A stretch of 64,000 bases of DNA, from positions 638,031-702,030 of the forward strand of contig VZRN01000629.1 of assembly GCA_013397935.1 (NCBI GenBank), in the 5' to 3' direction. How positions within the stretch are numbered: the stretch's first letter is position 1; each line of letters begins with the position of its first letter. This document shows, piece by piece, positions 36,646-49,345 of the stretch. The DNA comes from Dasyornis broadbenti (taxonomy: Eukaryota; Chordata; Aves; Passeriformes; Dasyornithidae). The notes under the pieces were generated by a model. That model was not told the origin of the DNA. It was given only the letters and a program-made list of their open reading frames with translations, and did no database searches. The translations under genes and the position numbers were made by a program.

Positions 36646-39600
36646 TGCTGAATTTCCCAGATGTCTCACAACTTTCTTTTTTGTTCTTTGTGTTCTCTGT
36701 AATGTATCTTTCTTTACCTGAATCTCTCAGGCCTGGAAACAGCTGAGGTCTTGCCACAGTCAGGTAGAAAGCTATATTGGTCTCCTCTGTCATGTGTTAA
36801 CAAGACACAGGACAGGGATTGTTGGAGCTAAGGAGCATCACTTGCTAATGCTTAGATCACTTATCAATAATTCAATTTGTTTTCATTTGATATAGAAATA
36901 GCAGGTTTGTCCTTCAGGTGTGATATTTTTCTTTGTCTTTATTCAGCACTCTCTATTGATTTAAAGTACATTTATTAACCAGATATGTATCTCCTTTTCA
37001 AGGGCACAATTCAGCTCATGCCTCCCTAGTACTCTTGTGAGTGTAGCATGTCAAAATACAGGAAAAACTGACAATTTGGCATCTACTACAACTATTGTGC
37101 ATTTTCTTTGCCAGTCACCCTGCCAAAGAAAGCCATCAGGTGGGTTTCATGTGGTTCATTTTGAAGAGAGGCAGGATGGCTTGGCATTAATCCCCTAGTT
37201 TTCCTCTATTCTAGCATCATGAAGTGCTCCAAAGGAAAACTACATGTGTTGGCTTTAAGGGCACTCATGAACAGTGTTGAAGAGCTGAGTTTGTTAAGTC
37301 CTTGTTCTCAGTCAGCAAGGCGGAGGATCTTAATGCTGTTTTCCTACACCCAAGATAGACACTGCCACGTTGAGGCTCCTGGCTGTTTTGGAGGGGAGAC
37401 TCACTGTTGTTTTCCTTCTGAGACAGTCCATGGTGCACTCCTAACTCCATAGTAACAGCAAGGTCAGGACTGGGCAAGGAACACTGAGATCACACGTCTT
37501 CCCTGTGTGCTGGCTGGAAGAAACACGTACCTCCATCTTTTTTCTTTCCGTTCAGTGTATGTGTGGGTGCTCATTCTGCATCTCTGAAGTGTTTCCCTTT
37601 AGGACCCTTTGTTCATCATTCACCTTGCAAGAACAGTCTGGTTCTTGCTTTGTGGCTGAAGATGCCCACTGCTTACTATCTAGATGCATTAGGTACTTTA
37701 TAATACTACAGGACTCTGCATAACACAAAAACTCATTTGGCAGTCTTGTGAGGCTCACTTCAAGTGCCTTGAAGAAATTAATGCTGGAAATAAAAAGGTG
37801 TAAAAAAACTTACTCCGGAAGCATGGAAATACAATGATGCTTTGGCAAAGAATCACACAAGCACATCTGGGAAGAGCAAAGTCCGAGACAAGATTAATAC
37901 TTGCACGTTGTGTATACCTACTATAATTTCTAATGGTTTACAATGTTTTTACTCAGGTGGATTTTTGCAAGAGATAGGGCATTAAAAAGTGATTCCTGAG
38001 GAGAACCTGCTGGGTTATCTATGTCTCTTTCTGCTGAGTTAGAAAGCTTTGGACCTTGTAAGAATATCAGAATTTGAGTGTATGTGGATCTGAGATAGCA
38101 GCTACAATGAATATCAGGAATCAGGTTTACATCTTTTGGGAGGGGTGGAAACGACAAAATGAATCTTTAGCACAAGTGTTTAAGGAAAAGTGTAATTCCT
38201 TTATCACCTTCTCAAGGTCAGTGTAATCCTCAGAGTTTTCAGCTTAACCCATTAAATTTCAAATTAATTTTTCTTTGTTTTGGATTTTAAAATCCAAGAA
38301 AACATATGCCAAGTACTCAAAACCATAAGCAAGTGCTGCAGTATAACTTTGTATTGCAGTCTTACAGGACTCAAATCTGTTTTCTATTAAATTCAAGCAA
38401 GAATTGAATCCTGATCATACAAAATAAAGGACTGTGAATTGTGGGCTTTTCGGTGTTGACAAGCAGTTTGGCTTTAGCAGGCTCAAGGGCAGTGTTTGCT
38501 TGCACTGTGGTGGTGAGGCATTAGATGGAAGAGCTGTGGGCTTACTGCTCTAGCAGGGCAGGATATTAGCCTATCCAGCCCATTAGATAGGAGATGTATA
38601 TTTCAAATGAACTTTCCCATCACCTTCCTTCTTCCCCTCCTCTGAAGCAGATATCTATTTAAGCATAAAAATAATGTAAGGGAAAGAGAAACATTATTAT
38701 GTAACCCCTGGAGGACCTTACCTTCACATATGGTGTGAAGTGCCTTGGCAGTCACTTACACTAAATACCCACTAAAAACAGGCAATGGGAATCCTATTCT
38801 TTGTGCTTTCTTTTGCGTTTCCAATTAAAAGCCTGATGGAACTTCACAGCCTGTTAAATTTTAATGGAACCTTTCCACTCACTCCATAGGCTCAAGACAG
38901 ACCAACCCATCCCACTGAGATGGCACACAGCATCTTGGGCTGGAGCCACCAGACAGTTGTTCATTGTAGAATGGCCAGTAGGGTTTAGGATTGTGTCTCC
39001 TGAGTGTTAGAGGTGATTTCTCTCTCCAGAGAGCCTGCAGAAGCAAAGACATGATAGTGTGGGTAGTGCCTGGGATACCGCAGCCCCAAGTGAAGGGCCT
39101 CGCTTCACATGATTCAAACAAGAGGCTTGGAACAAAGGATACATCTATGCTGTACTGTGGAGAGCCCCTGCCCAACAGGATCTACCTCACTGCCAGAAAG
39201 GGCGTGTTTCACAGCTGTGTCAATAGAAAGCTGCACCCAAACTGCTGGCCCTGCTGGGCACCAGGGCTTGCCAAGGTAGGCACATCAAACGAGCTTGTGT
39301 TTGAGAGAAAGGTGTGCCCATGGCAGTGTTTCAGGCTGACATGGTCTAACTTATCTTCATCAAAGTTCTAAAAGGCAGCAAGAGGCTCTACTCTTGTCTA
39401 AACATTAGTGTTTATTACCAGCTGAGATGCCATAGGTCCAGTAGGACCCCAGCTGGTGGCCCAGAAGAGCACAGGTCACTCACAGATGTGTTGCTACATC
39501 TGCCAGTTTCATGTGGATGAAATGTCTTTAGACACCCATGATTGGGCAACTGTACCAAGCCCTGACTGATTGCAAATGGTAACTTAACTATCCAGCTCAC

Positions 39601-40697
39601 TTGTGACAGTTTCAAACCAAATCACACCCACTATCACCACAGGTGCTCTGGATTAGCCCCTTCAGGCTGGCGTTGGTACACTTTGCCTTGAGCAGGCCTT
39701 TGGCTATTCTGGAGCCCCTCCACAGTTTGGGCAGAAATTCCACCTCAGAAATGGCAGGTTTCACCTCTAGAGTTTTGTTTCAACAAAGCAACATGTTGGA
39801 AAACTGCCATCTGGACTTCTCTGAAGATCTTTGAGAATGGCACTGATTTTTTAGAGGTTACTGCCCATGTTGAGATTGCTGTCAGGACCAGACCTCCATC
39901 CCTCAATTGCTCCCATCACCATGTTGTTTCAGAAGGACACAGGAGCTGGCCACAGGCCAGGGTTTAGTTTTTGCAGCAGCCCCTTGGCATCTCCCATGGA
40001 GTAGGGTAGGATGGGGAGAGTAGGCAGAGACAGTGGCTGCTTCAGTGGGCAGGGGCCTCCCAGAGAACTGGGAGGGTGGATTGACCAGAGCACACAGCTG
40101 AGGGACATGTTTAGACAAGAGCTGCTCAGAAGGAATGATGGTCATACTGGCATCCTTAGTGAAACACCCAAAGAGTTTGCATTGTCCTTTCTGCTGTAAC
40201 CTGAGTGTTAATGTTGTTGTCTGCTAATGAACTGTATCTTTTTTAATCTTGCAGATGCCCAGATATGTAAAGCTGCTCCTTGAACTACTCCTGGATGAAT
40301 AGGTTGGTAAGTGGTTACTTCCTTAGCACTTTACATTCCTTGGAAACCAATTATTTTTGTTTCACAAGCTGTGAATCCTAGAAAGCCTGTCTCTAGCTCA
40401 GAAATGTAGCTGAAAGCATAAGTACGCTAAATCAGGAGCATGATCTAATTGATTAGTTTTGCAAAAATATGTTCCAAATTGAAGCAAGGTTTCATTGCCT
40501 TGACTGCTTTAAAGTAAGAGGGTTTCCCTTTTAACATTGCTTCTCAGTAAATATTCTTCTAAATGAATTCCACTGATGTCTTGTGCATTGCTAAAATTTT
40601 ATCAGACTATGCTGAGACATTTTCGCTTTTCTCCTTGAGAGCATTACATGGGTGCTCAAGATACTTGATCATCAAGAAGGGTGATTTGGGAGGCCTG
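36646..40697. other. unique non-coding DNA with one exon-like segment
   Basis: No gene or repeat is recognised. Overlapping ORFs of about 100-126 codons at 38.88-39.37 kb on both strands have no recognised domain. The strong splice-site pair at 40.25 kb is listed separately. Confidence 0.55.
40255..40306 (+). other. candidate 52-nt non-coding exon containing a 15-codon ORF
   Basis: The acceptor ATCTTTTTTAATCTTGCAG ends at 40,254 and the donor TTG|GTAAGTGG starts at 40,307; both are close to ideal. All three frames contain a stop, so it cannot be an internal coding exon. The segment begins with ATG directly after the acceptor and holds a complete ORF of 15 codons (MPRYVKLLLELLLDE) ending at TAG 40,300-40,302. 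If transcribed, it would be an untranslated or long-non-coding exon. The small ORF may be chance. Confidence 0.3.
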
Positions 40698-40830
40698 ATC
40701 TAATGGACTGGGCACAAGGCTGGGTACAATGAAGACCCAGGTGCTAATCTCCATTTTGTGACCTTGGGCAAATCATTTCATCTTCCTGCATTTCTCTCCT
40801 ACCTTTTATCTTCCTTTAACACTCTTAATT
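40698..40830 (+). mobile_element. MIR-type core SINE (ancient, amniote)
   Basis: The segment contains the hallmark MIR core TGTGACCTTGGGCAAATCAT. Upstream is the body block resembling GGACTGGGCACAAGGCTGGG, and downstream is the C/T-rich stretch where MIRs have CTCTCTGTGCCTCAGTTTCC. The order and spacing agree with old amniote MIR elements, whose head was tRNA-derived. The tRNA head and A/B boxes are not recognisable here. Such elements are sparse in birds and very old. Confidence 0.75.
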
Positions 40831-42301
40831 AAGCCAGAGTGCTACAGATAATACTGATAATAACCAATTCTTCCCTTTCTTGAATTAGACATGCTCCTCT
40901 TAAAATGCCATAGAGGTTGGACTGTGGTGAATGTGTGCAATTACTTTTAGTGAAGACAGTGGCTGTTGCACACAACCTCCCTGGATACACATGAGCATCT
41001 GGATTAATTATATCCTGTCTTCAGTAATCCTCTGGAGAATGAAAATAATGAAGGGTAAATACCTTTTATTAATACAATTATGGAGTGTAATATGAAAAAA
41101 GCTGAATGCATCATACATTTCACTAACTACCTAATGTAGGACACAACTAGAAGAAACACCCTGTCCTCAGACATGCTCCATGCTGCATTTTAGCTGATGG
41201 GCCTTCTGGCAGGGAGGCAGAGCTGCCAAGCTTCCCACACCACCAGCAAGAGACACGACCTGGTAGCAATCAATGGGCCCTGTGATACTGAGAATGTGCT
41301 CTGGGAGCTCAAGTTGTGGGCCAAGAGGGATTGTGCCTCTCTTGCATTGATACTGCAAATGACAGGAGGACTGGTGTCCATGAAGTCTCCACACGCAGCC
41401 GCAGCAGGCTGCATATTTCGGAAGGAAGAAGGCAACTGCCAAGCTGCTGAGCCACTATTCAGTGGCCAAGGATGTGTCTGTTAAAGTCACTCAGCCATGA
41501 TTAGGAAAGTAAAACTTTCAGCAGAAAATAATATCCTAGTTAAGCACTCTTAGTGCCTAAAGTAAAGAGCAACATCTTCATATTGAAAAAAAAATCAGCA
41601 GGAGAAATCTAACCTGTAAAAGCCATCTGGATGCACAAAGTGGAAAATGGATCGTGACAGTCTGAGTGCGAGAGGATGTGATGAAAGGTGTATTTGCATT
41701 CAAACAAATAAAGTAGATGAAACATAAAAAATCCAGACCTCTCCTAATGCAGCGCCAGTGTCTTTGGTTGAAGATCACAGCCAGAGGGGCACTCAAGCCC
41801 TCTGAGCCCCCCAGCAAAGTGAATGCGGCCTCCTCGCAGAGCCACACCATGAATGGTCAGGGTGGTCTCTCCCTAATGCCAGCTCTCAGACAGACAACAC
41901 ACAACACATGGTTATTACTTGAGAATAGCTGTAGGAGCACTTTAAGGAGCCACCTATGTAGAACATTATTGTCCAGGAAAGAATCAGACAAAACGAGGCC
42001 GTGTCTTTATGAAAAGCTCTTGGAGCAGAGAGGGACAGTACTGCCCCCTGTCCAGAGTCGGCACTCCTCTTCTCTTTTGTTCATGGAATACAATTGGCTG
42101 CACACAGTTCACTAGGAATATGAATGGCTTACAGTATTTTAAGGAATGACTAGAATTACACCCTCAAACGAATTCTTAGGACATAATAAGTTTTTCAGAT
42201 TACAAAATCAGCTCTTTCTGCTTCTCATCCTTCTGGTAGAAAGAGAAAAATTAATGTATTTTGCAAATCGGTGGGGAGTGCCTTTCTTTTCTCCCTCTCA
42301 G

Positions 42302-42334
42302 CTCATTTATTGCTAGAGCTTAAAGCCCTGCAAG
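42302..42334 (+). other. candidate 33-nt microexon
   Basis: An unusually strong acceptor (CCTTTCTTTTCTCCCTCTCAG, with its AG at 42,300-42,301) is followed 33 bases later by the donor CAAG|GTGAGAAA. One frame is open (HLLLELKALQ), and the length is a multiple of three, as in many neuronal microexons. No gene context identifies it. Confidence 0.22.
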
Positions 42335-43224
42335 GTGAGAAATAAACACTTAGAGGCAATTGAACAAGAGGATTAGGCTAGACAAACTCACAGGTACTCC
42401 GAAACTTCAGCTGTCCCATGATCCTGTGAAGAAGTGCCCAGTCTTGCTGTAAATAGGTCCAATAGCTTTGCTATCCAAATGCTGCTATTCCCATGTCAGC
42501 AAAGCACATCAGAAACCCAGTCCAGTCATCTCTGGGGAAAATGTGGTATATCTCTACCTGTTGTGCTGCCTTTGTTTTTTGGCTTTCTATTAGCTGAGCA
42601 GCAATTAAGGGAAAAGGAATTAGCTTCAAACCAGACTAGGCTTCAATTCTTTATAGGGGAATCAAAGAGACCTTCAAAGTTATGCAGACATGTCAAGCTC
42701 CAGCCATTGCAATGCATGCAAATATTTTATACCCTGAGTACTGCATGTAGCAGTGGGACTGCTGGCTTTTATTTTTTAAGAAGCACATGTTCCCTCATCT
42801 CTGCATTGTTATAAGCCCTCCATGTCCATGTAATTTTTATTTTCCGCTCAATTAAGTAAAACGTATTCCCCAGCAAAATATTCAGAGTGTTTGGCCTGAT
42901 AACTCCTTACAGAGGCAATCACAGCCCTCTGAGATGGGGGAGGAGGGGTGTGCATGCACGGCTTCACCTCCCTCTGCAGCAGACAGGGCTGCCTGGTGCT
43001 AGTCCTCAACTGTCTGCTTCCCAGCCCACGTCTGGGCATCCAGCCCCTTCCACTTATTCCTCCTGGTCCCTGTAGCTGTTCAACATGAAATTTCCTGGTA
43101 TCTCACTCTCTAAATGCCGAAGGTTGACATGACCCTCAGGGGCAAGTCCCTTCCCTGCTGGGAAGGTAATGCATGTTCACACACTATCATTTTCTTCCTT
43201 CGCCTGTGCTGCTATCCTCATCAA

Positions 43225-43250
43225 ACACACAAGCGCACACACACACACAC
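43225..43250. repeat. AC dinucleotide microsatellite
   Basis: About 13 AC units with one AAG/GC interruption. Confidence 0.85.
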
Positions 43251-44934
43251 ATATGTGAAGCTTTTAAAAGTAAAGTCAAGAATGAGCCCTGCATTTGCAT
43301 CAAAGGACGTAAAATACCCCTGGTTTAAAAAATGATCAAAATTATCATTAAACTGAACTGCATATGCATCAAGGAACAACTAAGGTGCCCAAATAATCCT
43401 AATTCTTAACCTGCTGAGAGACTAACCATCTGCCATCTCTGATTTTGTGTGTAGACTGTTGAAAATACATTTCACAAAACTCTAGGTCTGTTTTTATTTA
43501 CATATATGCAGGAATATATATGTCTAGTCTACAATATTAAATGTAGTGCTTCGTAGTCATGCCAACCTTTGTATTTTTCATGTAAGTACTATAATTTTAT
43601 GATCTAGACCCATGAGATCAGTACATAGGAGAGCAGAGCTGGCGATAGGTGTAATGGCACTGGATAATTCCCAGGAATAGGCCAGGTGCTTGGCACACTG
43701 GAGCAGCAGACGAGGAGGAGGAGAAAGTAGTACCTATCTCCTGGGGGATGGGTGTGAGGCTTTAAGCCACTGTCTGGCCTCATGAGCAAATGCCACGAGT
43801 TCGTGTTCCCTCGTAATGTTTCTGAATTCTCCAACAACATTCACTTTTTTGATCAGAACAACCAGAGCACTGCAAACTGCACATACAGCTTCAATGAGGC
43901 TGTGTCTGAAACATTTTTCAGAGTCAAGGCAGCAGTGGCAGAGAGAACAGATCCAAACTGACAGACGGAGATAAAGAAGAGGAATCTGAAGGGTAAGGAT
44001 GAGGTAACAGCATATCAGAGATTCAAGTTCAAACCCTTGTCCCCCATATGTATGAGGTGACAGGTCTGCAGTCATCTGCCCCTGTGCCTGAGGCCAAATG
44101 CACCTCCTGCCTTCACTGCTAATCCCCACAAAGACATTTTGGCCATGTCCTGTGGTGACAAAGCCCTGATGCACTGGTAGAGTGTAAGAGGGCTATGCCC
44201 AAAGGTCCAGTTCCTTGGACCCCCATGTTATAAAGGCCTTCTACCAGTATGCAGCAGGTCTAACATACCTCACTGCCTGTGCAGCCTGACACAGCTGATG
44301 TGAAAGCACACAGAAAGACTTTATACCAAAGGCACAAGAGGAACAAGACTCACCCCATGTCCAAAAGAAGCCTGCTCTGTGCATTGGAGCAGTATATGGG
44401 AGCCTCCACTGCTTGTGAGAAAGCACGGTGCAGGTACCTGGTGCCCGCATGGACAGGCTCTGGACTCCCTGATGACCATTTCTTATCCAGGTTTGCCTTA
44501 CTGAAGAAAGACCAAAACCTCCCTCTCCAATTTCCTAGCTCAGCATCAAGTGAGTTGTGCTCACTCCACCTCCAAACCCGTCTCCTAGAGCAGATGAAGT
44601 CTTCACTAACCTTTATGCTTGGCCTCATATGCCATTTAAGCCCCCATGTGCTCACATTCTCTGTTTCCAAGAGAATGGAAAGCTTCCTTCCAAGCTTCTT
44701 TCTATGACTCCAGGCTCACAAATGTTTTGTCTGACAAGAAATATGAAAAGGCATTTCTGACATCACCCTGTGGGCAGTGCTGGGGCAATAGAGAGGGCCT
44801 GACGTGAGGCTTGTCCACAACTTGGTGTTCCTGGGAGGCTGCAATCCACCCTTTCAGGTGCAGGGGATCAGTGCTCTCGTGATGGTCCCTGAGTGGCATC
44901 TGCCATCTCATGGGGAAATTCACAGTCAACAGAC

Positions 44935-45078
44935 TTCACAGAATCACAGAATATGCTGAGTTGAAAAGGACCCACAAGGATCATCAAGTTCAGTTCTTAA
45001 GTGAATGGCCCATATGGGGATCAAATCCGTGACCTTGGTGTTATTTGTACCATGCTCTGACCAGCTGAGCTAATTTCA
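44935..45078 (-). mobile_element. tRNA-Ile-derived SINE with CR1 tail (TguSINE1-like)
   Basis: On the minus strand the element starts with a tRNA-Ile(AAT)-like head. The RNA polymerase III A box TTAGCTCAGCTGG (45,061-45,073) is intact. The anticodon-loop region keeps AAT (CAAATAA instead of CTAATAA), and the B box reads GGATTTGATCC where the functional tRNA has GGGTTCGATCC. After the tRNA part (ending ATATGGGCCA) comes a CR1-type 3' tail (GATGATCCTTGTGGGTCC ... CAACTCAG) and two copies of ATTCTGTG. This architecture is the passerine SINE described as TguSINE1 in zebra finch, mobilised by CR1. It looks full length, about 144 bp. It is not a functional tRNA gene: the acceptor stem is unpaired and the body is fused to the CR1 tail. 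Confidence 0.9.
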
Positions 45079-46529
45079 GTCCACTCTGCATCATACTGCT
45101 TTTGCTGAGCAGTCTGGACAACCTGAGGGCAACAGTGGCATCCCCCACGGAGGAAAAGAGACAGAAAAATACCCCTAAATATGTGCCCAAATGCAGATGC
45201 TGACATCTATCATCAATGAATAATTTCCATCCAGACCCTGGAGGCCTGAAGACGAAACAACACAGCAAATGTGGAAGCTGCTGTCTTGCTCAGTGAAATT
45301 CATGTCTGCTGGAAAAGGAGGCCTCAAGCAGCCAGCATAAATTGCAGCAGCCCTCGTGGCCTGCATCAGTTCACAGCAGGGAATAAGACCAAAGCATCTT
45401 GGCGTGAATCTTCCCCAAGATATGCTCCATTGCTTTTTGCTCGCCAATAAGGACTAGGACATAACTGTTTTGCTATCTGTCTTTATCTGTTTTCATGTTG
45501 TCACAAGCAAATGGGATATTCCCTCAGCAGGTAGCACTCTGCAAGGCTGGCCCCTGGGAACAGATGAATGCATTTGTTGCAAGGACCTTTGCATTGAAAC
45601 GGAACCAGGCTGATCTCTGTGGCACTGGGCAAAGGCAGGCAAGCAAACAGCAAAAGGGCAGTGAAATTATGCCAAACGTACACTGTGCAATTGATTTCCA
45701 GATCTGGTTTGCTATCTGCATGACCAAAGAACAAAGGAGGAGAAAGACTTAAAATATGATGCATGATAAAAGTATTTCTCAATGGGATGTTTTTAAAAGT
45801 TTTCTATTAAGCATCATCTGCTCTTTCGGTCCTGAATAATGATTCATTTTCAGAATTTATATTGCAAATAATAACCACATTTTCTTTCTTTTAGAAGTAT
45901 CTGTGCAGGTTCTCAAATAGTTGGCTATCAGTTTGACCAAAGAATACTGTATAGATGGCTCTCCCAACGAAGGCCTCAAGAGATAAGAGGATAATAACAT
46001 GATGTATTGGCCCTTAGTGTTCCCTCACAACAGACCCAGATACTTCCCAGCACAGACGTCTTTTTTTGGTAGCTGGCAAAATTCACTCCAGCAACTTGTG
46101 CAGCATTTCCTGCTGTCCCTTTCCCATTTTCTCAAGAAAACTGGGATGGAACAAAATAGCTTTTGAGGCCAGAGTCGATTACCATCCCCAGATGCTTTAC
46201 ATTCAACATGCCATCTGTGTTTTGTTTTCATGTTAAGAGGGTTTTGTAACATTTTTTTATTATCTACTGTAACTAGAAACAACAGCAGGAAATCATGTAG
46301 TACAAAGCAAGTATAGTGAGTGATTTGGCTTCACAATCACTGGCCATCAATCCTCCACTTGAAACCTCTCCATTGCAAGCCTTTTCCATCCTTGCTTGCA
46401 CATCCAGATATGAGAGAGACATGGTGCAAGTGTGGGGCAAAAGCATGCATATGGCAGAAAGGCAGGAGATGGTTTAAAAACTCCCCAAAAATAAGGCATA
46501 GCAGGGTTTGATGTTCTTGCAGAAAACAT

Positions 46530-46562
46530 TTGCAAACAGCATGCAAACAGCATGCAAACATG
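46530..46562. repeat. short 12-bp tandem repeat carrying three GCAAACA motifs
   Basis: TGCAAACAGCA recurs so that GCAAACA appears three times at 12-base spacing. The complement TGTTTGC is the core recognised by forkhead (FOX) proteins, and ATGCAAAC resembles an octamer half site. The repeat is short and may be coincidental. Confidence 0.6.
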
Positions 46563-49327
46563 TTAGTTCACTGCTCATTTTTCTGAGAGGGACACAAACT
46601 TTTCTGCATCTTTCGTCAGCCCAAGAGATTATGTGACTGTCCAATTTACTTGGTCCTGTGCTCTCAGCAATTTGATTAACAGCTTCATTGATTAATAGTG
46701 ATTAGTTTAACCAACGGACTTAACCTCAGAATTAATGTGTGGTCAGTAATTTAAGTGACTTGTGAAAAAAAAAAAGCCATCCTGATTGCTGTCTTGCAGC
46801 CCATTTTCCATTAAATCTTTCCTTTAATTTGCAACCTTCTGCTTTCTGTAAAAACTCACCATCTCACATAAATCCAGTTTCAGTGTTTGGACTCCTCTGT
46901 ATACACTAAGTGGAGGAAAAAAGGAGGAAGCAACATGGATTATGATATCCTAGTATAGGGTTGTTGTAAAATTGCACTCACTGCATGCCAGGGAATAGGA
47001 AATTTCATTTTCAAGGGCTCCCTGGAGGGTGGAGATAAACTACAAAAGTCACAACTTGTCATAATTAAACACTCATGCCCATTACACACAAAGGAAATTA
47101 CGCACATTTATCTAGGTCATTGAAACATTCATATGGCAAGACAATACAGGAATGTCCATTAATATCCTGTAAGAATTTAGTGAAAGCGTTCTCCCAGAAG
47201 CAATGCAAGGCTGTCTCTGATGAAGGTGCTGTAATAGCATGAAGGAGGTGGGGGGAGGGATAGGAATGGTTAATGTATTTCCAGAAGGAATGCAAAAATA
47301 CTTAGATGGGTATACCCACCATTCCTTCTCTGCCAAGTAAAGCATAAGTATGTTAATTGGATAATCTTTTCTTATCATTATTCTATATGGTTATCAAGCA
47401 ACAGCAATAGAAGTGGTTTTAAAACTGATAAACAGCAAGTGTTGTGGTGTTTGGAAGTCGGCTTGGTTCATCTAGTGAAATTTGGCGTACTGGAAGTTGG
47501 TAGCTCTGAAAATATCTCCCACCTCTTCTCTCAAATTTGTATTTATTTAGAATATCTACTTTCTGTGGGAATGTGTATGTGGGTTAACAAATAAAAAAAT
47601 ATTTTTTACAGATATTGCTGTAGTCATCCATATTCCCTTTATTCTTGTATACCATCTCCTCGATGGTAAACTGTAATCTTGCCTGCCCTCCGATACTTTC
47701 CAAAAGTCAAAAATATATTTTTCCCCATTAAAAACCCAGTAAAGATTGTTAGAAACAGCCCTGATGAGTTTGGCACTAGCATCTCCTGGGAAATTAATGG
47801 CCAGGTGTCACTAATGGCTCTCAGCTTTGCGTCAACACTCCAAGTTACTCTTAATCCCCAGGACAGGCTCTGCTCTTTATTGCTTAATTAGAACACAAGC
47901 AGTTCTATGAAAATAACACTGATGGTCTGACTCAAACCCACAAAAGAAGATACAATGCAGGAGTTAAGGGTTAAAAAAAAATCCCAGAAGAACTAAGACA
48001 CAGCCATCTGTGTAAGTAGGTTTTGTTTTACAGCAAACACTGTTAATAGAAATGGCTGAAAATTTATTTTTTTCAGAATCTGATTTTTTGCAGCTAAAAG
48101 ACCTGCATTCATTTGCTTTTATTCCTAGATTATGGTTTATGCTATTTGGACCACTGCCAACTATGTGACAACCCTTGTGTGGGAAAGTGGCATGAATTTT
48201 AAGAATGAATGAGTAGTCTTCCAAGTGTTTGTGCCAGAAGCACCTCATTCACTAGTGGTGTTTGTTTTTTACTTATATAAGATGTTTTATTCATCCAATC
48301 AGAGAAAAGTCTTACCATATGACCCCTGAAATTTATGCATCTCAAAGAGTCATCAGGTAGAAGAACGCACAATTTTGATATTCCATCAAAATAGTGGGTA
48401 AAACTCTCACCCAATAAACGTGTTTGCAGGAAATCCATAGTAAGTAATGAATCATTTTTTAATTCAAAAAGACAGGAGTTTGTGATAACATCTGAGGCTA
48501 TTTCACTTCTTTTTACTTTCAAAATGCTTTTCAAGCTCTGACATGTACAACAGTTTGTTGTTTGAAGAAATGTTCCATCCCCAGCTCTAGTGGTTGAAAG
48601 GTCTACCTAAAGAAGAGGGCTACTAAAAAGCAAAATCAATTTAGCCATGAAAGTTTATTCTTCTAGATTCAAACTTTATTGTTGGAATGATCTAAAGATC
48701 ATTTTAATGAATATGTATAACTTTTTTTCTGTATGGATAAAGCAATCCAGATTAAGCCCAGTGCTCTGTTTAAAATATATGGCTTGCATTGTACGTCTGA
48801 CTGTAGGAGAAATTTCCAGACCTGAACTAGTAAGACCCATGTCTGGATGTAGATTCTAACACATGATTTTGCTTAAGACACTTTGTTCCAGCTGCCAAAG
48901 AAAGAATTTTTATTCTTTAGCTATTTGTGAATCTGGATATACACCAGATATAGTCCTACAGTAAAGCAGGAACATGACCTTTAGACTTTTACAGAAAACC
49001 AATGCTAAAATGCAATTCAGATGATTGTTTTACAATGCATTAAAACAACCTTTCTCTTCCAAATTAGCAGATAACTCTAGACTAAGTCCCATTTCCTTCA
49101 AGAGTATGTTAGTGAAAATAAACTATTATTTTATAAGTTTTCATTGATGTCTGTCCCTTGGAAAATTAAAAAAAGCAGTGATGCAGCCATCAGCATTTTG
49201 AATGCACTTGGAAGACATGCCATACCTATTAGATGTGCTATTATCCCTGTCGGCAGTGCTGCTGTGCTTCTGCTAAGCTGCCTCGGAAGGCTCACATACA
49301 TACAATGCATCCTGTTTCTTCGGGAGG

Positions 49328-49345
49328 AAAAAAAAAAAAAAAAAA
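49328..49345 (+). repeat. poly-A tract (18 A)
   Basis: Simple A-run following GGGAGG. The preceding 200 bases do not resemble a known transcript. Confidence 0.85.

Larger units (their letters stand above)
40831..44934. other. unique non-coding DNA with one exon-like segment and an AC repeat
   Basis: No gene or interspersed repeat is recognised. A 146-codon minus ORF (43,734-44,174) contains several hydrophobic stretches but no recognised family and no start or splice context. The candidate exon at 42.30 kb and the AC repeat at 43.23 kb are listed separately. Confidence 0.55.

Noticed and set aside
38280..38297. 18-bp perfect palindrome TTGGATTTTAAAATCCAA
   Set aside because: Chance expectation is about 0.25 per window and it is AT-rich. 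No other structure surrounds it.
44990..45078. Possible tRNA-Ile gene on the minus strand
   Set aside because: The tRNA-like part has a mutated B box, no paired acceptor stem and is fused to a CR1 tail, so it is a SINE head.
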